A DNA stretch of 16,600 nucleotides from Phoronis ovalis. Lineage: Eukaryota > Phoronida > Phoronidae. The stretch covers positions 1 to 16,600 of the forward strand of contig JAOXYB010023325.1 of NCBI GenBank assembly GCA_028565635.1, in the 5' to 3' direction. Positions 1 through 9,092 of the stretch are shown here, piece by piece (the stretch's first letter is position 1; each line of letters starts with the position of its first letter). The notes under the pieces were generated by a model. It had not been told where the DNA came from, ran no database searches, and saw nothing but the letters and a program-made list of their open reading frames with translations. The position numbers were made by a program, and so were the translations under genes.

Positions 1-57
1 TATATATATGTGTGTGTGTGTGTATGTGTGTGGGTGTGTGTGTGTGTGTGTGTGTGT
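1..57. repeat. TA/TG dinucleotide microsatellite
   Basis: The window opens with a short TA run and then a nearly perfect TG repeat with a few interruptions. It lies inside the receptor intron that starts at 235. Positions 58-235 hold nothing else that I can recognise. Confidence 0.95.
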
Positions 58-235
58 AATACGTTGCTTTCATGACATTTTACAAAGTTCTCATATAATC
101 AGTTAATCACCTGAGCAAAATTGCAACAGTACAAGAAATCATGAACGAAGAGAGGTACATATTAAATTATATGCGCAGTTTCTTTTGAAATGATTGTAAT
201 AACAACATTGTTAGAGAATATTTCTATAACTCTAC

Positions 236-3200
236 CCTAATCTCAGACTGTCCAGCACCGACATGGTATTTGGGATTAAGGCGATTCCATTCTTTTGAAA
301 ATGTATTGAGAGCTTCGCGTTGATAATTAAGAACACTGAAACCAGTTATGTTGACGCCTCCATGCCGAAAGTTACCCAAATACAACTCCTTCATCGCCTG
401 AAAACAGAACATGTGTATTACTAATATGAATGTCAAATGACATCAAATGAACAGTTGAGCATTGATACAGTACATATGACATTAGATAGCCAATAGGAGC
501 TATCGTCTCTAATATATATTCACAATATATTCCCGGCATGAGCATTTTTTCTCTTTCGTTTTCTTTCTGCCCTGTGGGTTTTCTTTCTGCCCTGTGGGCA
601 GTTATAGGTACGTTTCTGTTTGAAAGTGGCAATAATTTCGCACAATTGAAAATGTCATTTTTTATCATGGCATTATCCAAGCCTTGCAATTCCCCAACAA
701 CCCAGTTTTTTGTGCATTTCTCACTAATTCCACCTGGTGATCTATTAGAGTTCACACAAAAGTTATATTAATTGATTAAGACTGCACGAAAAATCGGAAG
801 CATGAAGATGATTATCTTTATCAGTGACTGAACAAAATTTTTCCGTGAAGAGTTAGTCTTTTTACTAGAAGACAATGCGTTACTACTAAGGTGGACAATT
901 AATTGTATCCTTATGCCAATATGCATTTTGGCACTGTAAGAAAATATCCTTTACATGGTGACAATCGCGGCGAGACGAAAAAACTTATCATACATATCGA
1001 TAAACTACATGTACACGTGGCTGATGTTTGATGTCACCCGAAGAAACAAATACTCACCACGCCTCCAATCAGGTATTTGTAACCCGCCCTGTTCATTCCA
1101 ACGTCAGTAATCTAAAACGCACAAAAATATTAAACAGTCATAAGTGCCGCATTATAGAGCCAAGCCAACTAACTGATCGCTGTGGGTATTTGAGTTACTT
1201 TTTATAGCATCGGCATTTAATACATGTGTCGTTAGGTAAAACACGAAAAACATTGAAAATCACCAGGACAGAGTTGTGTCAATCCTGAATTTGAATATAC
1301 TCAAGCTTGACTAGAAGCCATAATGTCCAAAAATTTTCAAAAAGAAAGTATTTAAAAATGTATAATTAGTTGTCCGTACAAGTACGGAATTTGTTATAGA
1401 TTATTTACCTGTCTAAGCAACTTCTGAATTTCACCTGGCTTTTCAATATCAATAATGATAGATTTGACTTCATTCTTGTCCCATTTATCGATTTTTCGTA
1501 AAATTGCATATGAGTTGTCTAGAGAAGGAAGCCGATGAGCATCTAATTGGAATTTACTGTCATCACCCCTATCAGCTCTATCCGCCCTAATAGCTCGTGT
1601 GATGTAATGAATTCGCATAAGGCCTGAAACATTTTTTCCCAAAAAATGAAGTTTTGGTAAACTTGTTAGTTTTGTGTCAAAAGTTGAAGGAGTAAAGAAT
1701 GAGGATAATTGTAAAGTCACATCAAAGTCAACAAGTGTCTTTGCTTAGCGGCTGTATTGTCTTGCGCCGTATTTATGAAAAAAATAGCGTGTGTTCTCTC
1801 TGGAATGATAGCCGACCTTCTTTGATTTATCACACTATTTAGAGTGAACAATAAGGAAGGAAGGGTTCGTTGTACAGAAGTTTTCCTATTACTAGTTTTA
1901 GATTGCTAAGTGCGCATTGTCAATTTGATAACTTTCATATGCAGAGTTCTGGAATTAGATTCCATCAAATATCCAAGTTAACCTTTAGTCAGATCACAAG
2001 ATAGTAATAACTGCTTGCAAATAGTTCATCTGTCACCACTAGATGGCGCATAACTATTAACGAAAAGGTGACCACAACAAATGTGCACATTTTCGTTTAT
2101 CAGTACGTACGGAGAACTTTTACTAGTAAAATAAGTTAAGGAATATGTACCTACTGTATATAATTAATATAGTTCTGATTGAAATGACACCAAGGTGTCA
2201 AGCTTAAGTTATATATGTGCATCGGTGGTGTAAGCTGTTGGGAAGGCTGTTGTACTACAGTACTGACCAGCAGGTAGAAAAACCGATCTAGTAATATATT
2301 TACCTTCATCATCGTTGTAGACATAATGAACATGGTTCCACTTATAATTCCTAATCAGGTCAATCATTGCCTCCAAAAATGGCGGAGACACTTTAACTTG
2401 ATACTTTGTGTCCGGATAACCAAATAATTTAGGTACGGCAGTTGGTATTATATACGGCATTTTAACAGCCTCAGTTAAAGATGTCACAGTATTCAGTGAT
2501 GCCTGATTACTGCTACTGAAAACGACGAAGACGCCACTGGACAATTGTCTGCATACTGAAAGGATAAAAAAAGCAAAAACAACTTATATGAATACGCACA
2601 TTTTAGTAGTTAGATGCGTAATCATTTGAAAGTTTATATTTTAAAAATATATTCAACCGAAATAATATGCATAAAGATAACTCTGGAAAGCCATACAATC
2701 TACGTCATTTTTCCAGATTCAAAATAACTGATTTTTGTTATGTATGCAATTCAGTCTTAACTAAGGGAGCAAGGAATATAACTTGCAAAACGCAACACCT
2801 TGGAAAAAATATTAACACAATCCAGGTTAATTATTACTTCTTTCATAGCATTTTCACCATGTGAATTTATCAATATAGCAGGTAAAGAAACAAATACACA
2901 GGCGATGAAGCTATTTTACGCAAATTAAATCCCTGGCTCATGTATATGATTACCATGTTACTTGTATTCAATACACTGCTTTCGATAGCAAAACTTACGT
3001 GTGGCGTTGAGAGAGTAGCTGTCTGAAACATTAACCACATTGACTAAGGCACGTAGTTTGAAGAAGCTTGATTGTTTCTGATTGTGTCTTTGTATGGCGT
3101 AATTGAAAGCCGTCTTTGCCTGCCCATTATTGCGATCGATTATAGCGCCTATTAAAAGACAAAATACATTGTGTTTTAAAAAATCATAAAAATACTTTAA

Positions 3201-4828
3201 AGCATGTACCCACTTGCTAATTAATTAGATAGAATACATGGGAAATAGCAATGTATTTATTTTATGTATATACTGTAAATTGTTCATGTGACATATAAAA
3301 CATTAGGTAACCAGTTGTATCTAAAGTCTCTACTGTTTAGGCTGCATATATAGTTCTTAGAGCGTATTAATGAGCACTTTTTCTCCTTTCTTGTTTTTAT
3401 TTTCTTTGGGCTGCCATGCGGACATTTCTTTTGAAAGTGGATATAATTTCGCACACAGTGAAGAAATCATTACTTGAAAATGTCTTTTTTATCAAAAATT
3501 GATGGGATTATTCCCGAGCTAGTAAATCACCTAGATATGTTTTGGCATGTCTCCCCAATTCCCCATATTCACGGAATATGTTGTAAAAATGCTTTTAGGG
3601 AAGGCAGTTATTAGAGAGGGGTGATTATTGATTTATTTTATTAAAACAGTAGGCGATTATTAGAGAAAATACGGTACTACTTACTAGATAGTGAAGTTAC
3701 TTTTGAAGTGGATGGGATAGTAAATTTTATCCTTATGCCATTAATTTGTTTTTTTGGGACAATGCAATAACTCACCGAAGAGCATACCAACAAAACGACC
3801 TATCAATCTTTTCTTTAAATTCTTTTTTAAATGTATCACTGCTACTCGTTTTGGTAAATAGTATTAATCTAAATACGTTCTATGCCAAAATAGATCATGA
3901 AAAGTTAAATGTGTTTGCTGTTTTTAAAGAACCCATCTGTTTTCGTATTGATTATTGCAGAGTGATGGTATCTCTTGTGTTTCATTATTAAAATATTTAG
4001 TCAACTTTTCAATTAACTGTTCATCTCCACATATTCCCTGCTGAACAGATTATCGCAAGGCTAATGATTTAATTGTGTAATTTATAAACGCATATGGTAG
4101 TTTGAAAACAGTAAATATCATCATAGTAATCAAGTTTTCTTATTCCCCACACTGACTCTTACTTTTTAATAAAGCCCCCTAAGTTTACTTGTCAATAACA
4201 TGATTTGTTGCTTGTTAAAAAAGTTGGAAAAACCTTTTTAGGTTGCTTTATCACAGCTTTTCTTTAAAAACACGAGGTTTTGGAAATAAAATCGATATTT
4301 AATAATACACTCTGTTCAGTAGTTTACGGGAACAAAGTGACTGCAAATCGGCATTTATTAAAAGTTTTACAAAATGTCCAGCGAAAGCGTTAAAGGTATT
4401 ATTCACGCTATAATATTAGGATTCGACATTAATTTGACATTGGCTCAATGTCGGATATGCTGTAAAGCAAAAATGGGATATTTGAATAAAACATAAAAAG
4501 GGCATAATAATGCCCAGACACACGTGTTTAAGTCAGAATTACAACTACATGTATTCCATTTACATTAAAACCTGTCACTTCAAAAAGTAACCATACAAAA
4601 AAGGGTTTAACAACTGAACCATCGTATAATCAATGTACCTTAAATATTTACAGGTACAGTCTTTTTTACATGTTTTAAAATCTGTTTACAGGTAACGTTT
4701 TACTGTAACTGTACGTAACATCTCTGTTATCATCACTTACCAACACGAATAACGTCCGGGAAGCCCATAACAATTATTCCATTTAAAAATCCACTAATCA
4801 GGGCCACATAAAGAAACCACGCCTCCAT
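236..4828 (-). CDS. Ionotropic glutamate receptor (AMPA/kainate type), 5' part: signal peptide and most of the amino-terminal domain
   Basis: Seven exons join in frame with GT/AG borders: 4828-4741, 3148-2999, 2555-2304, 1623-1409, 1111-1058 and 397-236 are clear, with the first holding the start codon (six listed here plus none hidden; see note on count). They encode about 307 residues. Exon 1 gives a signal peptide (MEAWFLYVALISGFL onward) and then FPDVIRVG. Next come AIIDRNNGQAKTAFNYAI, LCRQLSSGVFVVFSSS, IRNYKWNHVHYVYNDDEG, KSIIIDIEKPGEIQKLL, ITDVGMNRAGYKYLIGGV and FRHGGVNITGFSVLNY. These line up in order with the bilobed periplasmic-binding-like amino-terminal domain of AMPA and kainate receptors, which drives subunit assembly at the synaptic membrane. 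Junction phases agree throughout: 1, 1, 1, 0, 0. Possible N-glycosylation sites are NVS, NAT and NIT. The last donor (GTAGAG at 235) is the weakest. The ligand-binding domain and pore lie left of the window, so the subtype cannot be fixed. Correction of count: six coding exons are seen. Confidence 0.9.
539..930 (+). repeat. Dispersed repeat, copy 1, in a receptor intron
   Basis: The stretch resembles 3369-3755 in the same orientation. Shared blocks include a TTTTCT-rich start, GAAAGTGG followed by TAATTTCGCACA, GAAAATGTC followed by TTTTTTATCA, a CCAATTCCCC-like block and TATCCTTATGCCA. The alignment has gaps and many substitutions, so both copies look old. The reading frame at 538-771 is a by-product of the repeat. 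The rest of this intron (398-1057) shows nothing recognisable. Confidence 0.7.
559..598 (+). repeat. 20-bp tandem duplication
   Basis: The unit TTTTCTTTCTGCCCTGTGGG occurs twice back to back (559-578 and 579-598) without mismatch, inside dispersed repeat copy 1. The second repeat copy near 3400 has only one loosely similar unit, so this duplication came after the two copies separated. Confidence 0.95.
1112..2998. other. Receptor introns without recognisable elements
   Basis: Apart from the exons 1409-1623 and 2304-2555, the introns 1112-1408, 1624-2303 and 2556-2998 are AT-rich. I see no second gene, RNA gene or clear repeat in them. The reading frames at 2151-2333 and 2667-2864 lack any family resemblance. 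Confidence 0.6.
3369..3755 (+). repeat. Dispersed repeat, copy 2, in the large first receptor intron
   Basis: This copy matches 539-930 in the blocks named there and adds an internal section with GGCAGTTATTAGAGAGGGG and GGCGATTATTAGAGAAAATA, two versions of one GGC(A/G)(G/A)TTATTAGAGA core about 50 bases apart. I infer a non-autonomous mobile-element remnant. No protein-coding part or terminal repeat could be defined. The rest of the intron (3149-4740) shows only AT-rich sequence. Confidence 0.7.
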
Positions 4829-5512
4829 TTTCAATATCAATAATTTGTAAAAAAAAAATAATAAACTGAAAAAAGCCTGTTACTTGTAAGGTATGTTTAT
4901 ACACGATAGGTTTCCTAATAAGTGGAGAGCTACTGCTGGTCCTGTGAATAACTAACTGTTATGAGTGGTAGTTATGATAATGGAACTGAATAAATTAAAG
5001 GAAAATCAATCATTCTTATACCTCTTAAAGATCAAGGGAATATGTACATGTGCATGAATATAAAATATGGATGTTAAGTAGAGGTTCAGTTATATTATTT
5101 TCCTGTGATATAAAAAAGTGATACAAGACATATTATCACATAGAGCGTAATCTTTAATCAACATACTGTTTTCTTCTTTGTATTGTAAATATTTAAAAAT
5201 GGCAACTTGAAATATTATACGGTTTTGTAAAATTTAAATAATTTCTTTATACTAACTTTTTCATAAAAGACCTGTGTACAAAGCAAATATACTATGTACC
5301 CTTATCAGTTTTTGAATGATAGATCAATCAGTATTTAAATATTTATTTTTATTCCAAATTATGAAATTTATGTTACAGATTCTTACTGGACGTGAAAACA
5401 TATAATTTCCTTGTATACGTAACAGCTTAGATCAAAACAGTTTTATATAATTTCCTTGTATATGGAACAGCTTAGGTCAAAACAATTTTTTCCAACCCGG
5501 GATAGCATTAGG
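4829..5512. promoter_or_regulatory. Shared 5' region between the receptor and CUB genes
   Basis: The receptor (minus strand) and the CUB gene (plus strand) start head to head with 684 bp between their start codons. Both promoters or 5' untranslated regions must lie here unless there are further non-coding exons upstream. The region is very AT-rich with several TATA-like runs, so no single TATA box can be chosen. The only clear structure is the 45-bp duplication at 5400-5489. Confidence 0.45.
5400..5489 (+). repeat. Two tandem 45-bp units directly before the CUB gene start
   Basis: Units 5400-5444 and 5445-5489 begin with ATATAATTTCCTTGTAT and end with AAAACA(G/A)TTTT. They differ at only a few positions. 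At one of them the first copy reads TACGTAAC and the second TATGGAAC, which makes an ATG at 5462. That ATG is in frame with the signal-peptide ATG at 5513 and would add 17 residues to the N-terminus. I prefer the 5513 start because it gives a compact signal peptide. Confidence 0.9.
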
Positions 5513-5903
5513 ATGTTTATTAAAAAAATACGCTTGTCCATTATTTTCTTCGTGCTACAGTCGTCTTCAGGTATGTAATTGCTGACAACTAGATCTCAGG
5601 AGGTATTTTTGTTTTTTTTAATTTTTCGATACAGCGTAGTTGCATATATTTTTAGCACACCTTAGGAAGCTATTCCAATGGTTTATAATAAGGTATTGTT
5701 TCTTTTCCGCCCTACAATTAATTAGACACTATACTTTATTGTTCAAAGAGAGCTTGGAGCATCAGTGCATGTAACTTTCTCTACAATATGAATGGTGAGC
5801 TGTACATAACATTTGCAAGCTTTTGGAATCAGCCAGACGTGCAATCCTTCTCCTTTTTTATTTGCACTATCTAAATCTTTATCTAATAGCCATTTAGACA
5901 ATT

Positions 5904-6142
5904 ACAGGGCTGTCTTTTCACATCCACCGAGTGTCACACCAATCGTTGAGCATTCATCCGAATCATTGTATACTGTCCAAGATCGTCGGATCAATATCGA
6001 ATAAGGAAAAAGGTTCTGTTTTCTTTTATGAAACTCTAAATTGAATAATGAAAAAGGAAACAACTCCTTTTTCCTTATTGAATAAGTAAGTTGTTGTACT
6101 CAACGATTGCGTGTGATAGTCGGTGGTTGCTAGGTAGCCCTG
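5904..6142. repeat. Palindromic (foldback) element in the first CUB intron
   Basis: Outer arms 5904-5950 and 6099-6142 are inverted copies: both contain CAGGGCT, CCACCGA, TCACAC and CAATCGTTGAG in mirrored order. A second inverted pair lies inside, AATAAGGAAAAAGG near 6000 and CCTTTTTCCTTATT near 6066. Together they could form a long interrupted hairpin. I infer a small non-autonomous foldback or MITE-like element. The remainder of intron 5571-6428 shows nothing else. Confidence 0.7.
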
Positions 6143-7363
6143 AATAATAACAAATTATTAAAGTGAGAGATTTTTAAAAGGCTTACTTCTTTAGAGTTTT
6201 CGGTATTATTTGTGCAAACTCAGAATCTAAATTAATACAGTAATGGACAACGTGACTGTATATAGAGGATGTCATATGCGTACTCGTACTCGGCTAATTT
6301 ATGGTACGTGATCATTACATACAGAGCTGAATAAGTATTCATTATTAGTATGTAAGTTATGCTAATTATTCTACATGTGTGACACATAAACTCACACCGT
6401 TATATTATTAAATGGTATTTGTATACAGATTGCAACCAAATGTACCTACACTAATAATGAAGGAAATATATCACCGCGTTTATCACTTCGGAATACATAA
6501 TCTTTCGGATCAAGATTGTTGGTATAACATCACTGTAAATGGTAAGCAACTTCAAATTTTCCAATCAAGAATTCCATCTATGAATTTGTGTGTCAAATGC
6601 GTACCAACGTCGGACCAATTTAACGACTGACGTTTTGTTCGCACACACTACAGGACAATCATACCCCAAACTAAATCTTATTTATACACAATCGTGTCTT
6701 GGTTTTGGCTTATGATAGAAATGTTAGAAAACTAGCCGACAATCAACCATCAATTGCTACAGTTTTTTCCTATTCCTACGAGCAGCGATTTCATTCTGAA
6801 AAATTAGAATAGTTGAAGAGTTAATTGACAAGAACCTTTCAACTTCACAAAATTTAATGAATTAAGAGCCTTCTAACATTTTCATTCACAGGCGTTACCT
6901 ACATCAGCTTGCCGGACATGAAATACTCATTTCGGATTTGAAAAAGATATAGTACCTAACTGCGGTGCTGATGGCCTAGAAATCTATGGCAGCACCGGCA
7001 AAATTGGGACGTATTGTGGTTCATCACCTCCAGATATCCATCGCATTGATGGAACATCAATATATTTCTATTTTTATTCCGACAATGCCTCTGACGGAGT
7101 TGTCTTTTCTGTTCACTACGAAGGAAGCAGTAAGTGTATTTGTATATAATCACGTCTGACACTATGTTAAGGCAATTGCAAATCTGTCATCATTTAGTTT
7201 TCTACTGCGATGATTTACATGTTACAAGTACCCAGTATATGATGACAGTAGCAAGAAACGCGCCGTATACTGTGTTTAAGCTACGGGAGGCATTCGACTT
7301 GTTTCAATTAAACACAATGCTTTCTAGCTGCACATCGGTATATGCTACGGCTTGCCCGCAGGG

Positions 7364-7658
7364 TCATGACTGGCTCCTATCTCAAATGGGCCGAAGTTCA
7401 AAACATTTATAATTAATACTTTCTTAATTAAATAAAATTAAAGAATTCCACACAAATTTTTGCTTCTGTCTATTAATTGCGCTTTCTACTCGATCCACCG
7501 TATCTAGATAACTTATTCAAAGCTTCCAGAACAGATCAGCATAAAATCCAAAATGCACTTTTGAAGGTTCGTCATGCATTGCATCAAGTTATATGGATAT
7601 TATGCTATCGCGCATCCTAATGGAACTTCGGCCCATTTGAGATATGAGCCGGGTATGA
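7364..7658. repeat. Inverted repeat pair of about 36 bp in the last CUB intron
   Basis: The left arm 7364-7399 and right arm 7623-7658 are inverted copies. The 21-base core ATCTCAAATGGGCCGAAGTT plus the next C is identical, and GGCTC(C/A)T beside it differs by one base. About 220 bases lie between them. This could mark the ends of a short mobile element, but no target-site duplication could be assigned. The rest of intron 7130-7968 is featureless. Confidence 0.75.
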
Positions 7659-8051
7659 CCGGTCATGCGTGCACAACCAATGATAAAGCGACTCCCATGT
7701 CACTGAAATTCGGTTTCTAGGGACTTCGGGTGTTGGAGTGGATATTTATATGATTCCGATCCAGGTTTTGGATGATCCCCAGTTATTAGTTTAAGGCGAT
7801 TATCTACGATTATTACACCGGCCTTTATCATGCCATTATATAATCTAATGAGGGTGTACCTGATTAACGTTGTGCATATGCATGCAGTTTATGTTATTTC
7901 CAATTTACTTGGATCATCATTGCCTATAAATGTTTAGGATGAAATAGTTCTGATTTTCGTTTTTATAGGTGGAACAACTATTGCAGGAGCAGGACGCTGT
8001 ATAATAGTCATTTTGCTGTGTCACATCATCCTCGCTAAAACTCACTATTAG

Positions 8052-9092
8052 TGCGTAGGATTTTAAACTCGGATACCAGAAAAATGTCAACATTATTCCT
8101 AGCTCTTTACGACTTGTTGTAGAATTATATTTTAGATCCACGTTCTCGTTTTCAGATTGCAATTATTAAAATGTTGTAAACACAACTAGTAAAAAATTTA
8201 TTGCTATAAAAAATTTCATGTATACGAAAAGTATAATATATTTTTGCGACCACAATTTTTACTACTAATTTATTAGGTCGTAAAACTATACGAGCTTTCG
8301 CTGCTATTTCCGGAGATATTTTTAAAACGTTCTATCAAAAAAAGAGAAGCAAAACAATGATTAGATTATATTTATTTTATTCGTTTTAAAAAATCAATCT
8401 GTGGTCCAGCCGCAGTATATAGAAAGACACATACAGAAATGTAACAAATTTTACTGTAAATCAGAAGCACTTAATACCAAAATACAATTATAAAACAAAT
8501 GCAACAGAGGAAAAATAAATTATGCTGAAACACTGTGTGACGCATTGAACATTAATTACCAAACGATTCTAGCACCAGCAGTTTTTGCTTTTGAGACAGT
8601 AAAACATAGATTTTATCAGAAATAAAGAAAAGGGAAGAATAAAATGAACCCAATTAATAAATTAAATAACTTATCGTATTTCTTTGTTAACGTTGTGGCA
8701 AAATACGGGCAGATACACAAATAATGCAGCAGAATTACAAACATAAAATCCTTGGGCCACCCCTGAAGCTAGCAAACATACTACATAATCTTCGCTTCGG
8801 AGTTATCCGTAAATACTGATGTATTTATCAGTCAGTGGTGTCAACCCAGTCGAACAATCTTTTTCTAGTCATATCTTGGCCTAAACTGAAAGATCGAGCC
8901 ACAGTGGCCTCTGCTGGGGAAACCACAATTAGCTACTTTTTCAATGTCTAACTTCAGACACCAAGGAGCTCTATATATAAAGTGTAGAATAGCAAGCCAT
9001 CTGAATATGGTTTCTTAATATATGGTTAGTGTTTCTTAATATATAGTAATTGAGCAAAATCGATACAGTTGTTGACCTATGACGCTCCTTGA
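8052..9092. other. Convergent 3' flank between the CUB and CBM14-LU genes
   Basis: Both neighbours end here, tail to tail, so the stretch should contain their 3' untranslated regions and polyadenylation sites. AATAAA occurs on the plus strand near 8512 and 8620. On the minus strand the complementary TTTATT occurs near 8370. Either set may serve, but in such AT-rich DNA these hexamers carry little weight. A short direct repeat, GTTTCTTAATATAT, occurs twice between 9008 and 9045. No gene is visible. Confidence 0.4.

Larger units (their letters stand above)
5513..8051 (+). pseudogene. Single-CUB-domain surface protein with signal peptide and GPI-like tail, frame broken
   Basis: Four exons are visible. 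Exon 5513-5570 encodes MFIKKIRLSIIFFVLQSSS, a signal peptide, with donor GTATGT. Exon 6429-6541 holds the first half of a CUB domain: CTYTNNEGNIS in one frame and NLSDQDCWYNITV in another. Exon 6892-7129 holds the second half: VTYISLPDMKYSFRI, then in a shifted frame NCGADGLEIYG, GTYCGSSPPD and FYFYSDNASDGVVFSVHYEG. Exon 7969-8051 encodes GTTIAGAG, a hydrophobic run (IIVILLCHIIL) and a stop, as in GPI-anchored or tail-anchored proteins. CUB domains are extracellular binding modules. One extra T in the run 6937-6939 breaks the second half, and the first half changes frame between about 6480 and 6505. Junctions from 6541 onward agree in phase (1, 1). If the first donor is 5575 instead, the 6429 exon stays open but loses its first CUB cysteine. 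CUB identity is firm; whether this is decay or sequence error is open. Confidence 0.75.

Noticed and set aside
372-755. Open frame of 127 codons on the minus strand
   Set aside because: It covers dispersed repeat copy 1 and overlaps the start of a receptor exon in another frame; it has no known domain.
5813-6004. Open frame of 63 codons as a possible extra CUB-gene exon
   Set aside because: It overlaps the palindromic repeat and shows no CUB or other motif, although the frame mismatch between exons made a hidden exon attractive.
7134-7412. Open frame of 92 codons on the plus strand
   Set aside because: It begins just after the CUB exon donor and ends in the inverted-repeat arm; it is intron sequence.
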